Below are positions 1 to 8,945 of a DNA stretch of 54,402 bases, in pieces. A model generated the notes under the pieces. The model ran no database searches and was not told where the DNA came from. It saw only the letters and a list, made by a program, of their open reading frames with translations. The DNA comes from Acetobacteraceae bacterium (GTDB taxonomy: Bacteria > Pseudomonadota > Alphaproteobacteria > Acetobacterales > Acetobacteraceae). Both the position numbers and the translations under genes were made by a program. The stretch is taken from contig JASHOF010000102.1 of assembly GCA_030041255.1 (NCBI GenBank), positions 1-54,402 of the forward strand, in the 5' to 3' direction. Each line of letters opens with the position of its first letter. Within the stretch, counting starts at the first letter, position 1.

Positions 1-228
1 CAGGCCTCTCTCTCGGCCCTGCTCGTCCCCGCAGAAGGCGCCGACGAGGCCGCGGTCGCCGAGGCAGTGCAGCGCGTGAACGCCCGGCTCTCCGTGATCG
101 AGCGGGTCCGCCGCCACCAGTTGGTGCCCCCCTTCACGCAGGAGAACGGCCTGCTCACTCCAACTCAGAAAATCCGCCGCCAGATCGTGCTCAGCACCTT
201 CGGAACGAAGCTCGAGGAAGCGCGCTGA
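1..228 (+). CDS. C-terminal end of an AMP-forming acyl-CoA synthetase (5' part outside window)
   Basis: Frame 1 is open from the first base and closes with TGA at 226-228, giving the last 75 residues of a protein. The piece has the C-terminal subdomain signature of ANL-family adenylating enzymes: an ENGLLTPTQKIRR stretch (about residues 54-66 of the fragment) in which the lysine corresponds to the conserved A10 lysine that contacts acyl-adenylate. The LTPT-K-RR form is typical of long-chain fatty acyl-CoA synthetases. The enzyme would activate a carboxylic acid with ATP and transfer it to CoA. The adenylation domain lies outside the window, so substrate class is inferred from this motif alone. 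A 128-bp-class repeat follows 20 bp downstream. Confidence 0.8.
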   Translation, partial: QASLSALLVPAEGADEAAVAEAVQRVNARLSVIERVRRHQLVPPFTQENGLLTPTQKIRRQIVLSTFGTKLEEAR

Positions 229-248
229 ACCGGGCCGGCAAAGGCTAC

Positions 249-377
249 TGTGCCGACTCCAACGCTTGATACCGTCGGACGCACCCTAGCAGTCGGCACA
301 CACCTCTTTATTTTCAGTGGCCTGCTCGCCCCCTTTCGTTTGCTGCCGGCGGCAGCAAACGAAAGGGGGCAGGACAC
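249..377 (+). repeat. Structured intergenic repeat, copy A
   Basis: 129 bp, first of five copies (others at 10954, 20490 inverted, 27693, 27824). The left half has TGTGCCGAC (249-257) paired with GTCGGCACA (292-300). The right half is a long hairpin centred near 350. In this copy the right hairpin is an almost perfect palindrome of about 41 bases (GCCCCCTTTCGTTTG... and its complement), longer than in the other copies. It ends in GGGCAGGACAC. Unlike copies B and D, no matching 3-bp direct repeat flanks it. It occupies most of the gap between the acyl-CoA synthetase and the CYTH-CHAD gene. Confidence 0.9.
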
Positions 378-463
378 CAGCCGCCCGCCGGCCTTTCGTG
401 CCGACACCGATTCCATCTAAGCTCCACGCCGGACCTGTTCCCGGCACCCCGCCCAAGCTTCCG

Positions 464-2113
464 ATGATATCGAGCGATCTCCGAAGCCCGACGCCGGCCC
501 GCGAGAGCGCGCCGTCTTCCGCCCTGCCTGCCGCTCCCCCATCGGTGCCCACGGAAGTCGAACTCAAGCTGCTCGCCGATCCCGACGACCTTGCCCGCCT
601 GATGGATTCCCCGCTGATCCAGGCCCTTGCCCGCAACAAGGGCCGGGTGCGCCACCTGACCTCGGTCTATTATGACAGTGCCGAGGGCAGGCTCGCAGAG
701 GCCGGAGTCGCGTTCCGCATTCGCAAGCTTGGCCGGCACTTCGTCGCGACGGCGAAACGCGAACAGGCGCGTGACGCGAGGCCGCTCGCGCGCGACGAAT
801 GGGAAGCGCCCGTCGCCGGCCTGACGGGTGATCCGTCTCCGCTTCTGCCTCAACTTCCCGATGATCTCCAGGCCCTGTTCGAAACTGTGGCGTTAGAACC
901 GGTGTTCAGGACCATCGTGCGCCGCCATACGCAACGCCTCAGTGTCTCGGGTTCCGACCTCGAAATCGCCTTCGACCGCGGCGTCATCGAGGCCGACGCA
1001 CGCTCGGCGCCGATTTGCGAGATCGAGATCGAACTGAAGCGGGGTGACCCCGCCACGCTCTTCGAAGTGGCCGCGAGGCTCGCCGAGATAGCCCCACTTC
1101 GCCCTTCTCTGCACAGCAAGGCCGAGCGCGGCGCAGCCCTTGCCCGCAACCTTCCCCTGCCCTCGCATCGTGCGCCACGCCTTCGGCTCGAAGCCGGTCT
1201 TTCTCTGGACGACGCCCTCTCTGCGATCCTCCGTTCGATCTTCGGCCATCTCCTCGCCAACCAGGCCGCCGCCGAAGAGCTGCGTGATCCGGAAGGCGTG
1301 CACCAGATGCGCGTCGCGCTGCGCCGCCTCCGCGCCGCCCTTGCCCTGATCGCCCCGCTCGCCCCCTCGCCCGCGCTCGAAACACTGCGCGCCGATGCGC
1401 GCTGGCTGGCCTCCGCGCTCGGCCCGGCGCGGAACTGGGATCTTTTCCTGCTCGAACTCCTGCCCGCGATCACCAATGCCGCGCCAACGCTCGTCGGTCT
1501 CACCGAGCTTGCCGAAGCAGCCGTCGCTCGTCGCGCCGCCGCGCATCAAAATGCCGGCGAAGCGTTGGCCGCCCAGCGGACCGGCCGCTTTGCAATCTCG
1601 CTCGGCGCCTGGGTCGAGAACCGGGGCTGGCGCACCGATGCCGGCGCACAGACCCTCGAAACGCTCGATGCGCCAGCCCTCGCCTTCGCCGGCCCGCTGC
1701 TCGCGCGCCGCCATCGCCGGGTGATCAGGAGAGGCCGCCATTTCGCCCGCCTCTCTTCCCCCGCCCGCCACGCGCTCCGGCTTGCCGTCAAAAAGCTCCG
1801 CTACAGCGTCGATTTCTTCCTTTCCCTCGAGGCCGGAGGGAAATCCTCCCGCCGCTTTGTCCGCCGGCTCGGCAGGCTGCAAGAGCTGCTCGGCACCTTC
1901 AACGACATGACGACCACGCCCGAGCGCACGGCCGAACTTGCCGCCTCGGCGCTTTCCCCTGGAGCGCAATCTGCCCTCGGCGCCGTCATCGGCTGGCAGG
2001 CCCGCGGCCTCGTCGATCTCGAGCCCGAGCTCCGCGCCGCCTGGCGCGCCTTCCGCCGTGCCGAAACCCCCTGGTCCGCCCGGCCTTCCCCCGCGATCGC
2101 GCCTTCGCCCTGA
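464..2113 (+). CDS. CYTH and CHAD domain protein
   Basis: 549 residues from the ATG at 464. The frame stays open upstream into the repeat, but that extension is compositionally unlike protein, so 464 is preferred. Residues ~30-225 form a CYTH (triphosphate tunnel metalloenzyme) domain beginning with the characteristic EVELKL strand. Residues ~260-540 form a CHAD domain with its conserved basic helices: VHQMRVALRRLR early and HALRLAVKKLRY later. CYTH domains bind or hydrolyse triphosphate-containing molecules with divalent metals; CHAD domains bind inorganic polyphosphate. The fusion is a known architecture associated with polyphosphate, though its cellular reaction is rarely established. It is cytoplasmic, with no signal peptide. 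It appears monocistronic: a 291-bp gap (2114-2404) with nothing recognisable follows before the methyltransferase gene. Confidence 0.85.
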   Translation: MISSDLRSPTPARESAPSSALPAAPPSVPTEVELKLLADPDDLARLMDSPLIQALARNKGRVRHLTSVYYDSAEGRLAEAGVAFRIRKLGRHFVATAKREQARDARPLARDEWEAPVAGLTGDPSPLLPQLPDDLQALFETVALEPVFRTIVRRHTQRLSVSGSDLEIAFDRGVIEADARSAPICEIEIELKRGDPATLFEVAARLAEIAPLRPSLHSKAERGAALARNLPLPSHRAPRLRLEAGLSLDDALSAILRSIFGHLLANQAAAEELRDPEGVHQMRVALRRLRAALALIAPLAPSPALETLRADARWLASALGPARNWDLFLLELLPAITNAAPTLVGLTELAEAAVARRAAAHQNAGEALAAQRTGRFAISLGAWVENRGWRTDAGAQTLETLDAPALAFAGPLLARRHRRVIRRGRHFARLSSPARHALRLAVKKLRYSVDFFLSLEAGGKSSRRFVRRLGRLQELLGTFNDMTTTPERTAELAASALSPGAQSALGAVIGWQARGLVDLEPELRAAWRAFRRAETPWSARPSPAIAPSP

Positions 2114-2404
2114 GCGCGCGCGATGGCCAGAATGTCCAAACGTAATGGCTCGAAGGCATCCTTCCAGCGCCCTGCCGCCTTCCGGCGGGCGCGAGCCATG
2201 GCCGGGTGGCTTCTGCCCCGGACGGCCCGACGTTGCGGGTTCCGATTTCCTCGCGGAGCTGCCGCCAGCGAGCGGCACCAATTGCGCCATCGCCTCGTCG
2301 CAGGAACACCCCTATCTTCGCTGACATGGAGTCTGCACTCCGGGGAGCAACCGCTCCCGAAAACTCAAGGCTGGCCGACACCTCGAAACTGAGGATGGTG
2401 ACCA

Positions 2405-3265
2405 ATGGCTGCGCCAGGAAGCCCGCTGCCCAGCGCAAAACTATTGCGGTTTCTTGCGAAATCGCCACGCGAGAAGATCGCCGCGATCAGGATCAACCTC
2501 AACCGCACATTCAAAGTTGGACGTCAGCCGACAGCGGATGCGGTCCTAGCTCGGCACCCATGGGCGGCGCCGGCCGCATTCCACACGGATTTGCCGTTCT
2601 ACATCGCGCTCCGCCCCGACTCTGACCGCAATCACAAGAGGTATCCCGAACTCGGCGCATTGAGCACCGCCTGGGTACACCAGAACGAGGCGTCCAATGC
2701 GACCGACCTGCCGCGCCTCTATAGCCTTGTCCTCAATATCCGGCAGGCACTCGAAGAGCAAATCACAGGCGATTTCGCTGAGCTTGGGGTTTATCGTGGA
2801 AATTCGGCGGCCGTGCTCGCCCACTATGCACGTGCGGCCGGGCGGCACCTCTACCTGTTCGACACCTTCGAGGGCTTTGATCGGCGCGATCTCGTCGCTG
2901 CCGATGGATGCCGGCAGCCGGAATTCACGGACATTTCTCTTGCCGCCGTCCGTGATTTCGTCGGCGAGCAGAATGTCAGATTCATCCAGGGCTACTTCCC
3001 GGCTTCCATTCCCGCCGACCTCGATCAGGCCCACTTCAGCGTCGTGCACTTGGACTGTGACCTCTACCAACCGATCAAGGCTGGGATGGCGTTTTTCTTT
3101 CCGCGCCTTTCTCCAGGCGGGTTGATGATCGTGCACGATTACTCCGGAGTCCATTGGAGCGGAGTGAAACAAGCGGTGGACGAGTTCCTTCACCCGCGCC
3201 CCGAGCGTGCAGTGCTCCTTCCGGACCGCGGCGGTACGGCTATCATCCGTAAATGCGCGGCATGA
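2405..3265 (+). CDS. TylF/MycF-type SAM-dependent methyltransferase
   Basis: 286 residues, ATG at 2405. Recognisable blocks are DFAELGVYRGNSAAVLAHYA (SAM-binding loop, ~residues 121-140), LYLFDTFEGF (~153-162) and VVHLDCDLYQPIKAG followed by GGLMIVHDY (~219-250), the aspartate-rich Mg/substrate site seen in the TylF/macrocin O-methyltransferase family. Members methylate sugar hydroxyls or appear in surface-polysaccharide clusters. Next to two glycosyltransferases and galE, a role in decorating a surface glycan is a reasonable inference. The first ~75 residues are less conserved and basic; a later start is possible because the upstream Shine-Dalgarno-like sequence (GAGGATGG) is weak. Confidence 0.8.
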   Translation: MAAPGSPLPSAKLLRFLAKSPREKIAAIRINLNRTFKVGRQPTADAVLARHPWAAPAAFHTDLPFYIALRPDSDRNHKRYPELGALSTAWVHQNEASNATDLPRLYSLVLNIRQALEEQITGDFAELGVYRGNSAAVLAHYARAAGRHLYLFDTFEGFDRRDLVAADGCRQPEFTDISLAAVRDFVGEQNVRFIQGYFPASIPADLDQAHFSVVHLDCDLYQPIKAGMAFFFPRLSPGGLMIVHDYSGVHWSGVKQAVDEFLHPRPERAVLLPDRGGTAIIRKCAA

Positions 3266-3694
3266 GCGCCGCCGCTCGGCAGCCGCGTTATGGCGGAACT
3301 CACCTCCCGCTGCGACCGCTGGAGCCCGCCGTGCACCCTGCACGCGTTGCGGCGGCAAGAACTGCCCAGTCCGCATAGGCGCCTCCCGGGCACTTCGGAA
3401 CCGGGGCTTAGCACGTCCCGGGCGATCTCAACCTTTCCGTTCGGTCGCTCACCTTGCGACCCAGACCGGCGGAATTGGTGCGTTGGCCGCCGTTCCGACC
3501 GTCGCAACCCCGCATCGCGAAAATCCCGCTTGCAGGCTCGTGTCAATGATCACAGTATGGATCCGTAGCGTTGGAACCCTGACACGCGAAACGCTCGGCC
3601 CGTCCGGGACCGCGTCGCAAAGACCCTTTATCGTCGCCAGTATTTGGCGGAAAACGTGCTCTGCCCTGCAGGAGGACATCGACGGATACCCTGT
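3266..3694. other. 429-bp gap with no recognised gene
   Basis: Between the methyltransferase and the GT8 gene. Small frames exist on both strands but are rich in Arg, Ser and Pro and show no family motif. The 18-codon upstream extension of the GT8 frame (TTG at 3644) also lies here. A GGAGG at 3671-3675 is the only ribosome-site-like sequence, 19 bp before the GT8 ATG. I see no repeat or RNA gene. Confidence 0.5.
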
Positions 3695-4705
3695 ATGGAA
3701 GATTCTCCTCCAGTGCCGACTTTGGGCCAGCGCGGTGGCCGGACCACCGCCGCGACAGATCGTGTCACGGTTCTGATGTGCACCAATACGCTTTTCCTTC
3801 AGCATGCCGCGGTGTGCCTGATTTCTCTCCTCGCAAACAACCAGGACCTTTTCTTCGATATCGTGATCGTCAGGCGAGTGACGGAAGAACTCGACGAGGC
3901 CAAGCTCCGCCGTACCCTGACGCCGTTTTCGAACCACTCCCTGAGTTTCCGTGAATTCACGATTCCCCCCGATCTGCTGCTTCCGCTCAATCCCGCCGCA
4001 CATTACACAATCGATACCTACACGCGCTCGTGGGTGGAGGAGTTCTTCCCGGCGAATGTGTCGCGGGTGCTCTACCTCGACGCCGATATGGTCGTCGCCG
4101 GCAATATCGCGCCGCTGTGGACTGTCGACCTCGGCGGGGCGTTGCTGGGCACTGTCGATATCCCGGGTTCCGACCGCGGGGTGACACGCCTTGGCATGTC
4201 CATGGAAGACGGCTACTTCAATGCGGGCATGCTGGTGATCGACCTCGAGCAGTGGCGCGAGACGCGTGCGGCCGAAACGGTCCTCGAGTATATCCGTCTA
4301 AACCCGGAGCGCGTGCTCTACGACCAGGACGCTTTGAATGCATGCTTCCACGATCGCCGGAAGCGGCTCGATTACAAATGGAACGCCATCTGGCCGTTTT
4401 ACCGGGACCCCTCACGGCTGCCGCTGGAGCACGCTGAATTGGAGAGGGTACGCCGCGAAGCGCTGATCATCCATTTCAATGGCGGCTGGAAGCCTTGGAG
4501 TTACTTGTGCGACCATCCACGCAAGGCCGATTACGAGAAATACCTGCGGATGACCGAGTGGCGTGATTTTGTCCCGCCTGACCGGACGCCGCTGAACATG
4601 GTGCGCAAGGGCCTTGGAGCCGTCCTGCCGGCTTCCGTCAAACGCCGGATCAAGTCGCTGCTGGCGCGGATGCCGGCGACCCGCCGCCTCGCGAATCCGG
4701 CGTGA
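3695..4705 (+). CDS. Glycosyltransferase family 8
   Basis: 336 residues from the ATG at 3695 (an in-frame TTG at 3644 would add 17 unconvincing residues). It shows the GT8 plan: an N-terminal TVLMCTN strand near residue 25, the metal/nucleotide-sugar DxD motif in LYLDADMV near residue 128, GYFNAGMLVIDL near 175, DQDALNACF near 210, and HFNGGWKPW near 260, where the histidine is part of the GT8 active site. These are retaining transferases using UDP-glucose or UDP-galactose; here the acceptor is probably a lipopolysaccharide core or other surface glycan. No signal peptide or membrane segment. The 3' end overlaps the convergent GT9 gene by 56 bp. Confidence 0.85.
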   Translation: MEDSPPVPTLGQRGGRTTAATDRVTVLMCTNTLFLQHAAVCLISLLANNQDLFFDIVIVRRVTEELDEAKLRRTLTPFSNHSLSFREFTIPPDLLLPLNPAAHYTIDTYTRSWVEEFFPANVSRVLYLDADMVVAGNIAPLWTVDLGGALLGTVDIPGSDRGVTRLGMSMEDGYFNAGMLVIDLEQWRETRAAETVLEYIRLNPERVLYDQDALNACFHDRRKRLDYKWNAIWPFYRDPSRLPLEHAELERVRREALIIHFNGGWKPWSYLCDHPRKADYEKYLRMTEWRDFVPPDRTPLNMVRKGLGAVLPASVKRRIKSLLARMPATRRLANPA

Positions 4706-5828
4706 CCGCTGACCCCCGGGCCTCGATCTCCACGGTCTCGACCGCGAGCGGCCCGCGCGGCCTTGCCAGCATTTGCGGGATCGCCGAGACGACATCCGGG
4801 ACCGTGATCTTGTCCATGCATTCGCGAGCGAACTCGCAGCCGTTCCACCGCCAGCACGGCGCGCAGGGCACCGCGGAATAGAGATTCGTATTGCAGACGT
4901 AGCCGGATTGCCACGGCGCTTCGCGTCCTCCGAAAACGATCACGCTCGGGCATTCGACGGCTCTCGCAAGGTGCATCAGAAACCCGACCGTGCCGACAAA
5001 GAGTCGCGCCTCAGAAAGGATCGCCGCCGTCTCCCTGATCTCGGTCACACCCCGGAGGTCTTTTGCTCCCCGCAGCGCGGGGTCCGTCACCGAGCCCAAC
5101 TGAATGAATGAGAGTTCCTCGACCAGCGCATCAACGACGCCCTGGAATCGTTCGGCCGGCCACTGCTTGTTCCGGATCGGGTGCCGAGCCGCTAACCCGC
5201 TGCTCTGGATCACGATTTGGTCGCGGGCCCAGCGAGCCTCGGACTTCTCTTCTTCAGTCAACAGAAGGTACGGCCTGATCGCGACCGGCCCCGTGATTCC
5301 CGCACATGCGCACATCTCCGCGACGATGTGCCGGGAAGGCGGCCTGCTGCGATCCTGATCGAGAAGCGGCGCATATTCCGCTCTCGTGAACTGGCCGCCC
5401 CAGATCCGCACGAACCGCCGGCAGATCGCGGCAGTCGAGCGGTCCCGGGAATAACGCCGCCAGAGCGGGCGGACAAAGGTCACATCCTGGTTGCCGCGGA
5501 ACAGCTCCGGATGATCGGAGACCATCATGAGATTCGTCTGTCCGCGCTTGCGAAGTTCCCGCAGCACGGCCGTACAAAGGAGGTCATCGCCGGGCGCGAA
5601 CCCGAAATAGAGCATGTGCTTCGGCCGTGGCTTACGCGCCGCCATGAAAGATAGCCCGAAGGCCAACACCCCGATCCAGTCGCGGAGATCCTCCAACCAG
5701 GCGCGCGCCGCGCCTGAGATCACACGCGGAAGGAACCGTTTGGCAAGCGCCCTCATTCCTCTTGGCATGACCCGAAATCCGCTTCGCGGCCGGCCGGCGA
5801 TCGCTGCGAAAAGCCCAGAGTTATTCAT
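4650..5828 (-). CDS. Glycosyltransferase family 9 (heptosyltransferase-like)
   Basis: 392 residues. It resembles ADP-heptose:LPS heptosyltransferases: an N-terminal Rossmann half starting at HMLYFGFAPGDDLLCTAVLRELRKRG (~residues 71-96) and a C-terminal half with KQWPAERFQGVVDAL (~residues 218-232), LFVGTVGFLMHLARAVECPSVIVFGG, and a cysteine-containing tail ending around ECMDKITV. The TVGFLMHLA stretch matches the GT9 nucleotide-sugar site (consensus GPDSGxxHLA). The sugar donor cannot be read from sequence. It is probably part of the same surface-glycan group as the GT8 gene, with which it overlaps tail to tail, and as galE. The final ~25 residues are Pro/Ala-rich and encoded over the end of the opposite gene. 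Confidence 0.75.
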   Translation of the reverse strand: MNNSGLFAAIAGRPRSGFRVMPRGMRALAKRFLPRVISGAARAWLEDLRDWIGVLAFGLSFMAARKPRPKHMLYFGFAPGDDLLCTAVLRELRKRGQTNLMMVSDHPELFRGNQDVTFVRPLWRRYSRDRSTAAICRRFVRIWGGQFTRAEYAPLLDQDRSRPPSRHIVAEMCACAGITGPVAIRPYLLLTEEEKSEARWARDQIVIQSSGLAARHPIRNKQWPAERFQGVVDALVEELSFIQLGSVTDPALRGAKDLRGVTEIRETAAILSEARLFVGTVGFLMHLARAVECPSVIVFGGREAPWQSGYVCNTNLYSAVPCAPCWRWNGCEFARECMDKITVPDVVSAIPQMLARPRGPLAVETVEIEARGSAVTPDSRGGGSPASAPAAT

Positions 5829-5846
5829 GATGCCGGGAGAGGCCTG

Positions 5847-7626
5847 CTACGGCCCCGTCCGCGCGACGGAGCGTGCCGTGCCAGAGCTGGACCGCTCGCT
5901 GCCGGCCGGGGTCGCCGGGCTTTGCCATGCCCCGATGTCGTAGCGGCCGGCCTGAGGACGCACGGTGCCGATGATGTCGGGGCTGTCGAGGTCGTCGATT
6001 CTGCGTTGCGGACAATCGGGGCGGAGCAGACTGCATCCGACGGCGAAGGCGCCGAAGCCGCTGCCGGCTCCGCGCAACGGTGAGTGGCTTCCAGGCCGCC
6101 AGTCGGCTGCCCGGCCTGACGAACGCACTGTCCATCGCGGCGCCATAGATCGTGCCGGGCAGGATATCGACCCTTGCGGGCATCCTGGCCCCGGATGTCG
6201 AGGGACCCATGCCGGAATCGCCGGCTGGTGCATCGGTGATGTTGTGCGAGGATCGCACCGACCAGGACGTATGCGCTTCGTCGTGCCCGACCGCATGGGC
6301 GAAACCGAAGATCGCCGTGTTCGAGACCGTGGTATCAGGATAGACCCATCTGTTGAAGGTCTCGATGCCGACGCTCCCAGGCGTGCGGTCGGGGTTGACG
6401 ATCGTCGAGTGCAAGACGAATCCCGGATATTTCAGGACGACGCCGATCGGCGCATGCGAAATGACCAGCGCGTTCGCAATCACCGAACTGGTATCGGTGG
6501 TGACGGCGGCATGCACCGAATAGCGATCATCGCTTCCTCCGTCGAGGATGCAGTCACGAATGCTCATCCAATTGCCGAAGGAGGACATCCCATTGACGGC
6601 GGCGCCGTGCACGCTCTTGATCTGAAGGCCGATCAGATCGACGAAATTGTCGTGGATATCGAGGCCGGCCGCCTCGTACGGCCAGCGATAGGGCATATTG
6701 TCGCGGATCGCGACACCCTTGCCCGGGTCGTAGCCCCTCAGCGGATCGGCAGGTGTCATGCTGTCGCGGAAGCTCTCTCCAGGCGCCGTCGTGATGATGA
6801 GATGATGGCAAGGAGAGTTGGTGCAGCCGAGGATAACCCCCCCTTCATGTCGGAAATCGTCGTGATCCTGGAGACGGATCGGGGACGCCTCCCCATTCTG
6901 CCCGGCGACATACTCTCGGTCGTTCCAGAGCTCCGCTTCGTAGTCGGCACCGAGGTGCAGCGTTGCCGCGCTGCTCCTGCTGGTGAAGCTCTCGGTCGGG
7001 ATGTACGATTTTTCCGAAGTATAGAGAATATCGGCGAGATATTGCCAGTGGCAGCCATCGCCCGTCACGACGATCGAACTTCGCGCGCTGCCGGTTCCCG
7101 CCGGCGGCACTGTACTCGTGCAACTCTCATCCGCCAGCGCATAGGCGCGCAGCGGCGTGCCCGACGTGACCTGGTCGAGGAAGTGGTAGCGTGACCCGCC
7201 CTGCCAGGGCCGGTTGTCGAACGCCCAGCCCGTGAGCGAGATGTAATCGACCTCCGAGAGATACTTCCAGGTGCAGGTGCCGTCCGTGATCGCGGTGCCG
7301 ATGCCGTGCGGGCCGCCGCCCGGCGCGCTCGAGCAGGTGCCCGGCGAGACGAGTTGATAGGCGCGGAGCGGCAGGCCGGGATGGTAGCTCGCGGTGGCGG
7401 GGTCCCAGCCGGGGCCGTTGACCACCCGCGTGAAGGGTCCGGAGGTGTCGCGATAGATGTGGGCAGGCTGCCAGCCCGGGGCATTATGGATTTGCGAGAC
7501 GATGATCTTCCCGCTCGAAGGCTGCCCGCCGGGCGGGATGGCGGCCTGAGGCCCCGCCGCGCAGGCCGAGAGCATCGGCAGGAAGAGCGCCGCGGCAGTG
7601 ATGAGGCCTCTCAGGCGGGCGCCCAT
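5847..7626 (-). pseudogene. Secreted right-handed beta-helix lipoprotein, frameshifted near its end
   Basis: Starts at ATG 7626 with a lipoprotein-type signal (LFLPMLSACAAG, lipobox cysteine ~residue 22). The main frame carries a ~490-residue extracellular protein with repeated short strands typical of right-handed beta-helix proteins (for example ...DIHDNFVDLIGLQIKSVHGAAV). After about residue 515 the frame turns abruptly into Arg-rich text and continues to 5821. The neighbouring frame, shifted by one base near 6075-6085, instead continues sensibly and ends with DIIGTVRPQAGRYDIGAWQ, the closing signature common to such proteins (consensus RPQGxxYDIGAxE), stopping at 5847. I therefore annotate 5847-7626 with a single frameshift, real or a sequencing error. 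The role may be polysaccharide binding or cleavage. Confidence 0.7.
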
Positions 7627-7641
7627 GGCAGACGCATTCTC

Positions 7642-8703
7642 TCAGCTCCCTAGCCGCGCGCTTTGTAGCAGTGGTTCCGCGCGCTCCGCGCCGCTCACTC
7701 TGCCATCAGGCGCGGAACCACGCCTCGGATGCGCGTGCCGATGCCAGGCCCAGGCCGTCCGGACGATGCTCGCCAGGTCCGATCGTTTCGGATCGAAGCC
7801 AAGTGCTTCGCGCGCCCGCGCTGCCGCCGCGACCAGTACCGCGGGGTCGCCGGCCCGCCGCGGGCCGCTGACGCGTGGCAAGCGCTTGCCCGCTTCATCC
7901 TCGATCGCCGCGAGCACTTCCGCAACCGAATGGCCGCGCCCCGTGCCGAGGTTGAATACCCCGCCCGGTGCACCGGCGAGCAGCCTGCAGAGTGCCGCGA
8001 CATGCGCATCGGCGAGATCGGAGACGTGCACGTAATCGCGGACCGCGGTGCCGTCCGGCGTGTCGAAATCGGCACCGAAGACGGCGAAATCATGGATATG
8101 GCCCTGCAGCGCCATCATAGCCCGTGGGATCAGATGCGTTTCCGGATCGCGAAGTTCGCCCACCTCGCCGTCCGGGTCGGCACCGCAGGCGTTGAAATAG
8201 CGGAGCGCGATGGAGCTGAGGCCATAGGCCCGGCGGAAATCCGCGAGCATGCGCTCCACCATCAGCTTCGATGCACCGTACGGATTGATCGGATCCGGTC
8301 GCGCATCCTCCGCTATCGGCACCTCGGCGGGCTCGCCGTACACCGCGCAGGTGCTGGAGAAAACCAGTGCACCGCATCCCGCCCTCCGCATCGCATCGAG
8401 CAGGGAGAGCGTTCCCGAAACGTTGTTCTCGTAATACTTCGCCGGATCCGCAACCGACTCTCCGACATAGGCGAAAGCGGCAAAGTGCAGCACCGCGCTG
8501 CAGTTGCGCCGGCGAATCGCCTCGGCAACGACCTCGGTATCCCTGAGGTCCGCCTCGACCAGCGGTCCCCAGCGCACGAAATCGCGATGTCCGGTCGAAA
8601 GATTGTCCAGCACGACCGGCAGGAAGCCGGCCCGCGCCAGCGCCTTGCAGGCATGTGCCCCGACATACCCGGCGCCACCGGCGACCAGGACCGCGCTCGT
8701 CAT
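7642..8703 (-). CDS. galE: UDP-glucose 4-epimerase
   Basis: 353 residues, ATG at 8703. It has the extended-SDR signature: GGAGYVG near residue 9 for NAD binding, FSSTCAVYG with the catalytic serine/threonine region near 117, and the catalytic YGASK (Tyr and Lys) near 143-147. LRYFNACGADPDGEVGE near 168 is diagnostic of GalE. Length is slightly above the usual ~330 because of a poorly conserved C-terminal tail. It interconverts UDP-glucose and UDP-galactose in the cytoplasm and would supply donors to the nearby GT8 transferase. It is co-directional with the beta-helix and GT9 genes (gap of 15 bp to the former), so they may be one operon. It is divergent from the GMC gene across 242 bp. Confidence 0.93.
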   Translation of the reverse strand: MTSAVLVAGGAGYVGAHACKALARAGFLPVVLDNLSTGHRDFVRWGPLVEADLRDTEVVAEAIRRRNCSAVLHFAAFAYVGESVADPAKYYENNVSGTLSLLDAMRRAGCGALVFSSTCAVYGEPAEVPIAEDARPDPINPYGASKLMVERMLADFRRAYGLSSIALRYFNACGADPDGEVGELRDPETHLIPRAMMALQGHIHDFAVFGADFDTPDGTAVRDYVHVSDLADAHVAALCRLLAGAPGGVFNLGTGRGHSVAEVLAAIEDEAGKRLPRVSGPRRAGDPAVLVAAAARAREALGFDPKRSDLASIVRTAWAWHRHAHPRRGSAPDGRVSGAERAEPLLQSARLGS

Positions 8704-8945
8704 CGATCAGATCCTCCGGCCCTGCCTGCTCGTGCCAGCGCCCCGGCATCGAGCGGGTGACCGAAGCACGATCTACGGGCATGCCCCCAGTCGGGTCAAT
8801 CACGATGCGCTCCGATCCGCGAATGGTGAACGGGTGGCTGGGCCTTCCGCGGTCCTGTCCGTTCACGATCATCGGAGCGACAGCGGCCGGTCCGGAGCGT
8901 GTCGTTTCACGGAATCTTGGCTGGACACCGGGAGGAAAGCCTTCA

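Noticed and set aside
249-377. Repeat element as a simple rho-independent terminator
   Set aside because: The hairpins lack a following T-run, occur in divergent promoter regions too (27693-27951), and are conserved along 128 bp, beyond terminator needs.
317-463. Upstream extension of the CYTH-CHAD frame starting inside repeat copy A
   Set aside because: The start would lie in a mobile-looking repeat and the added residues are not conserved-looking; the ATG at 464 is preferred.
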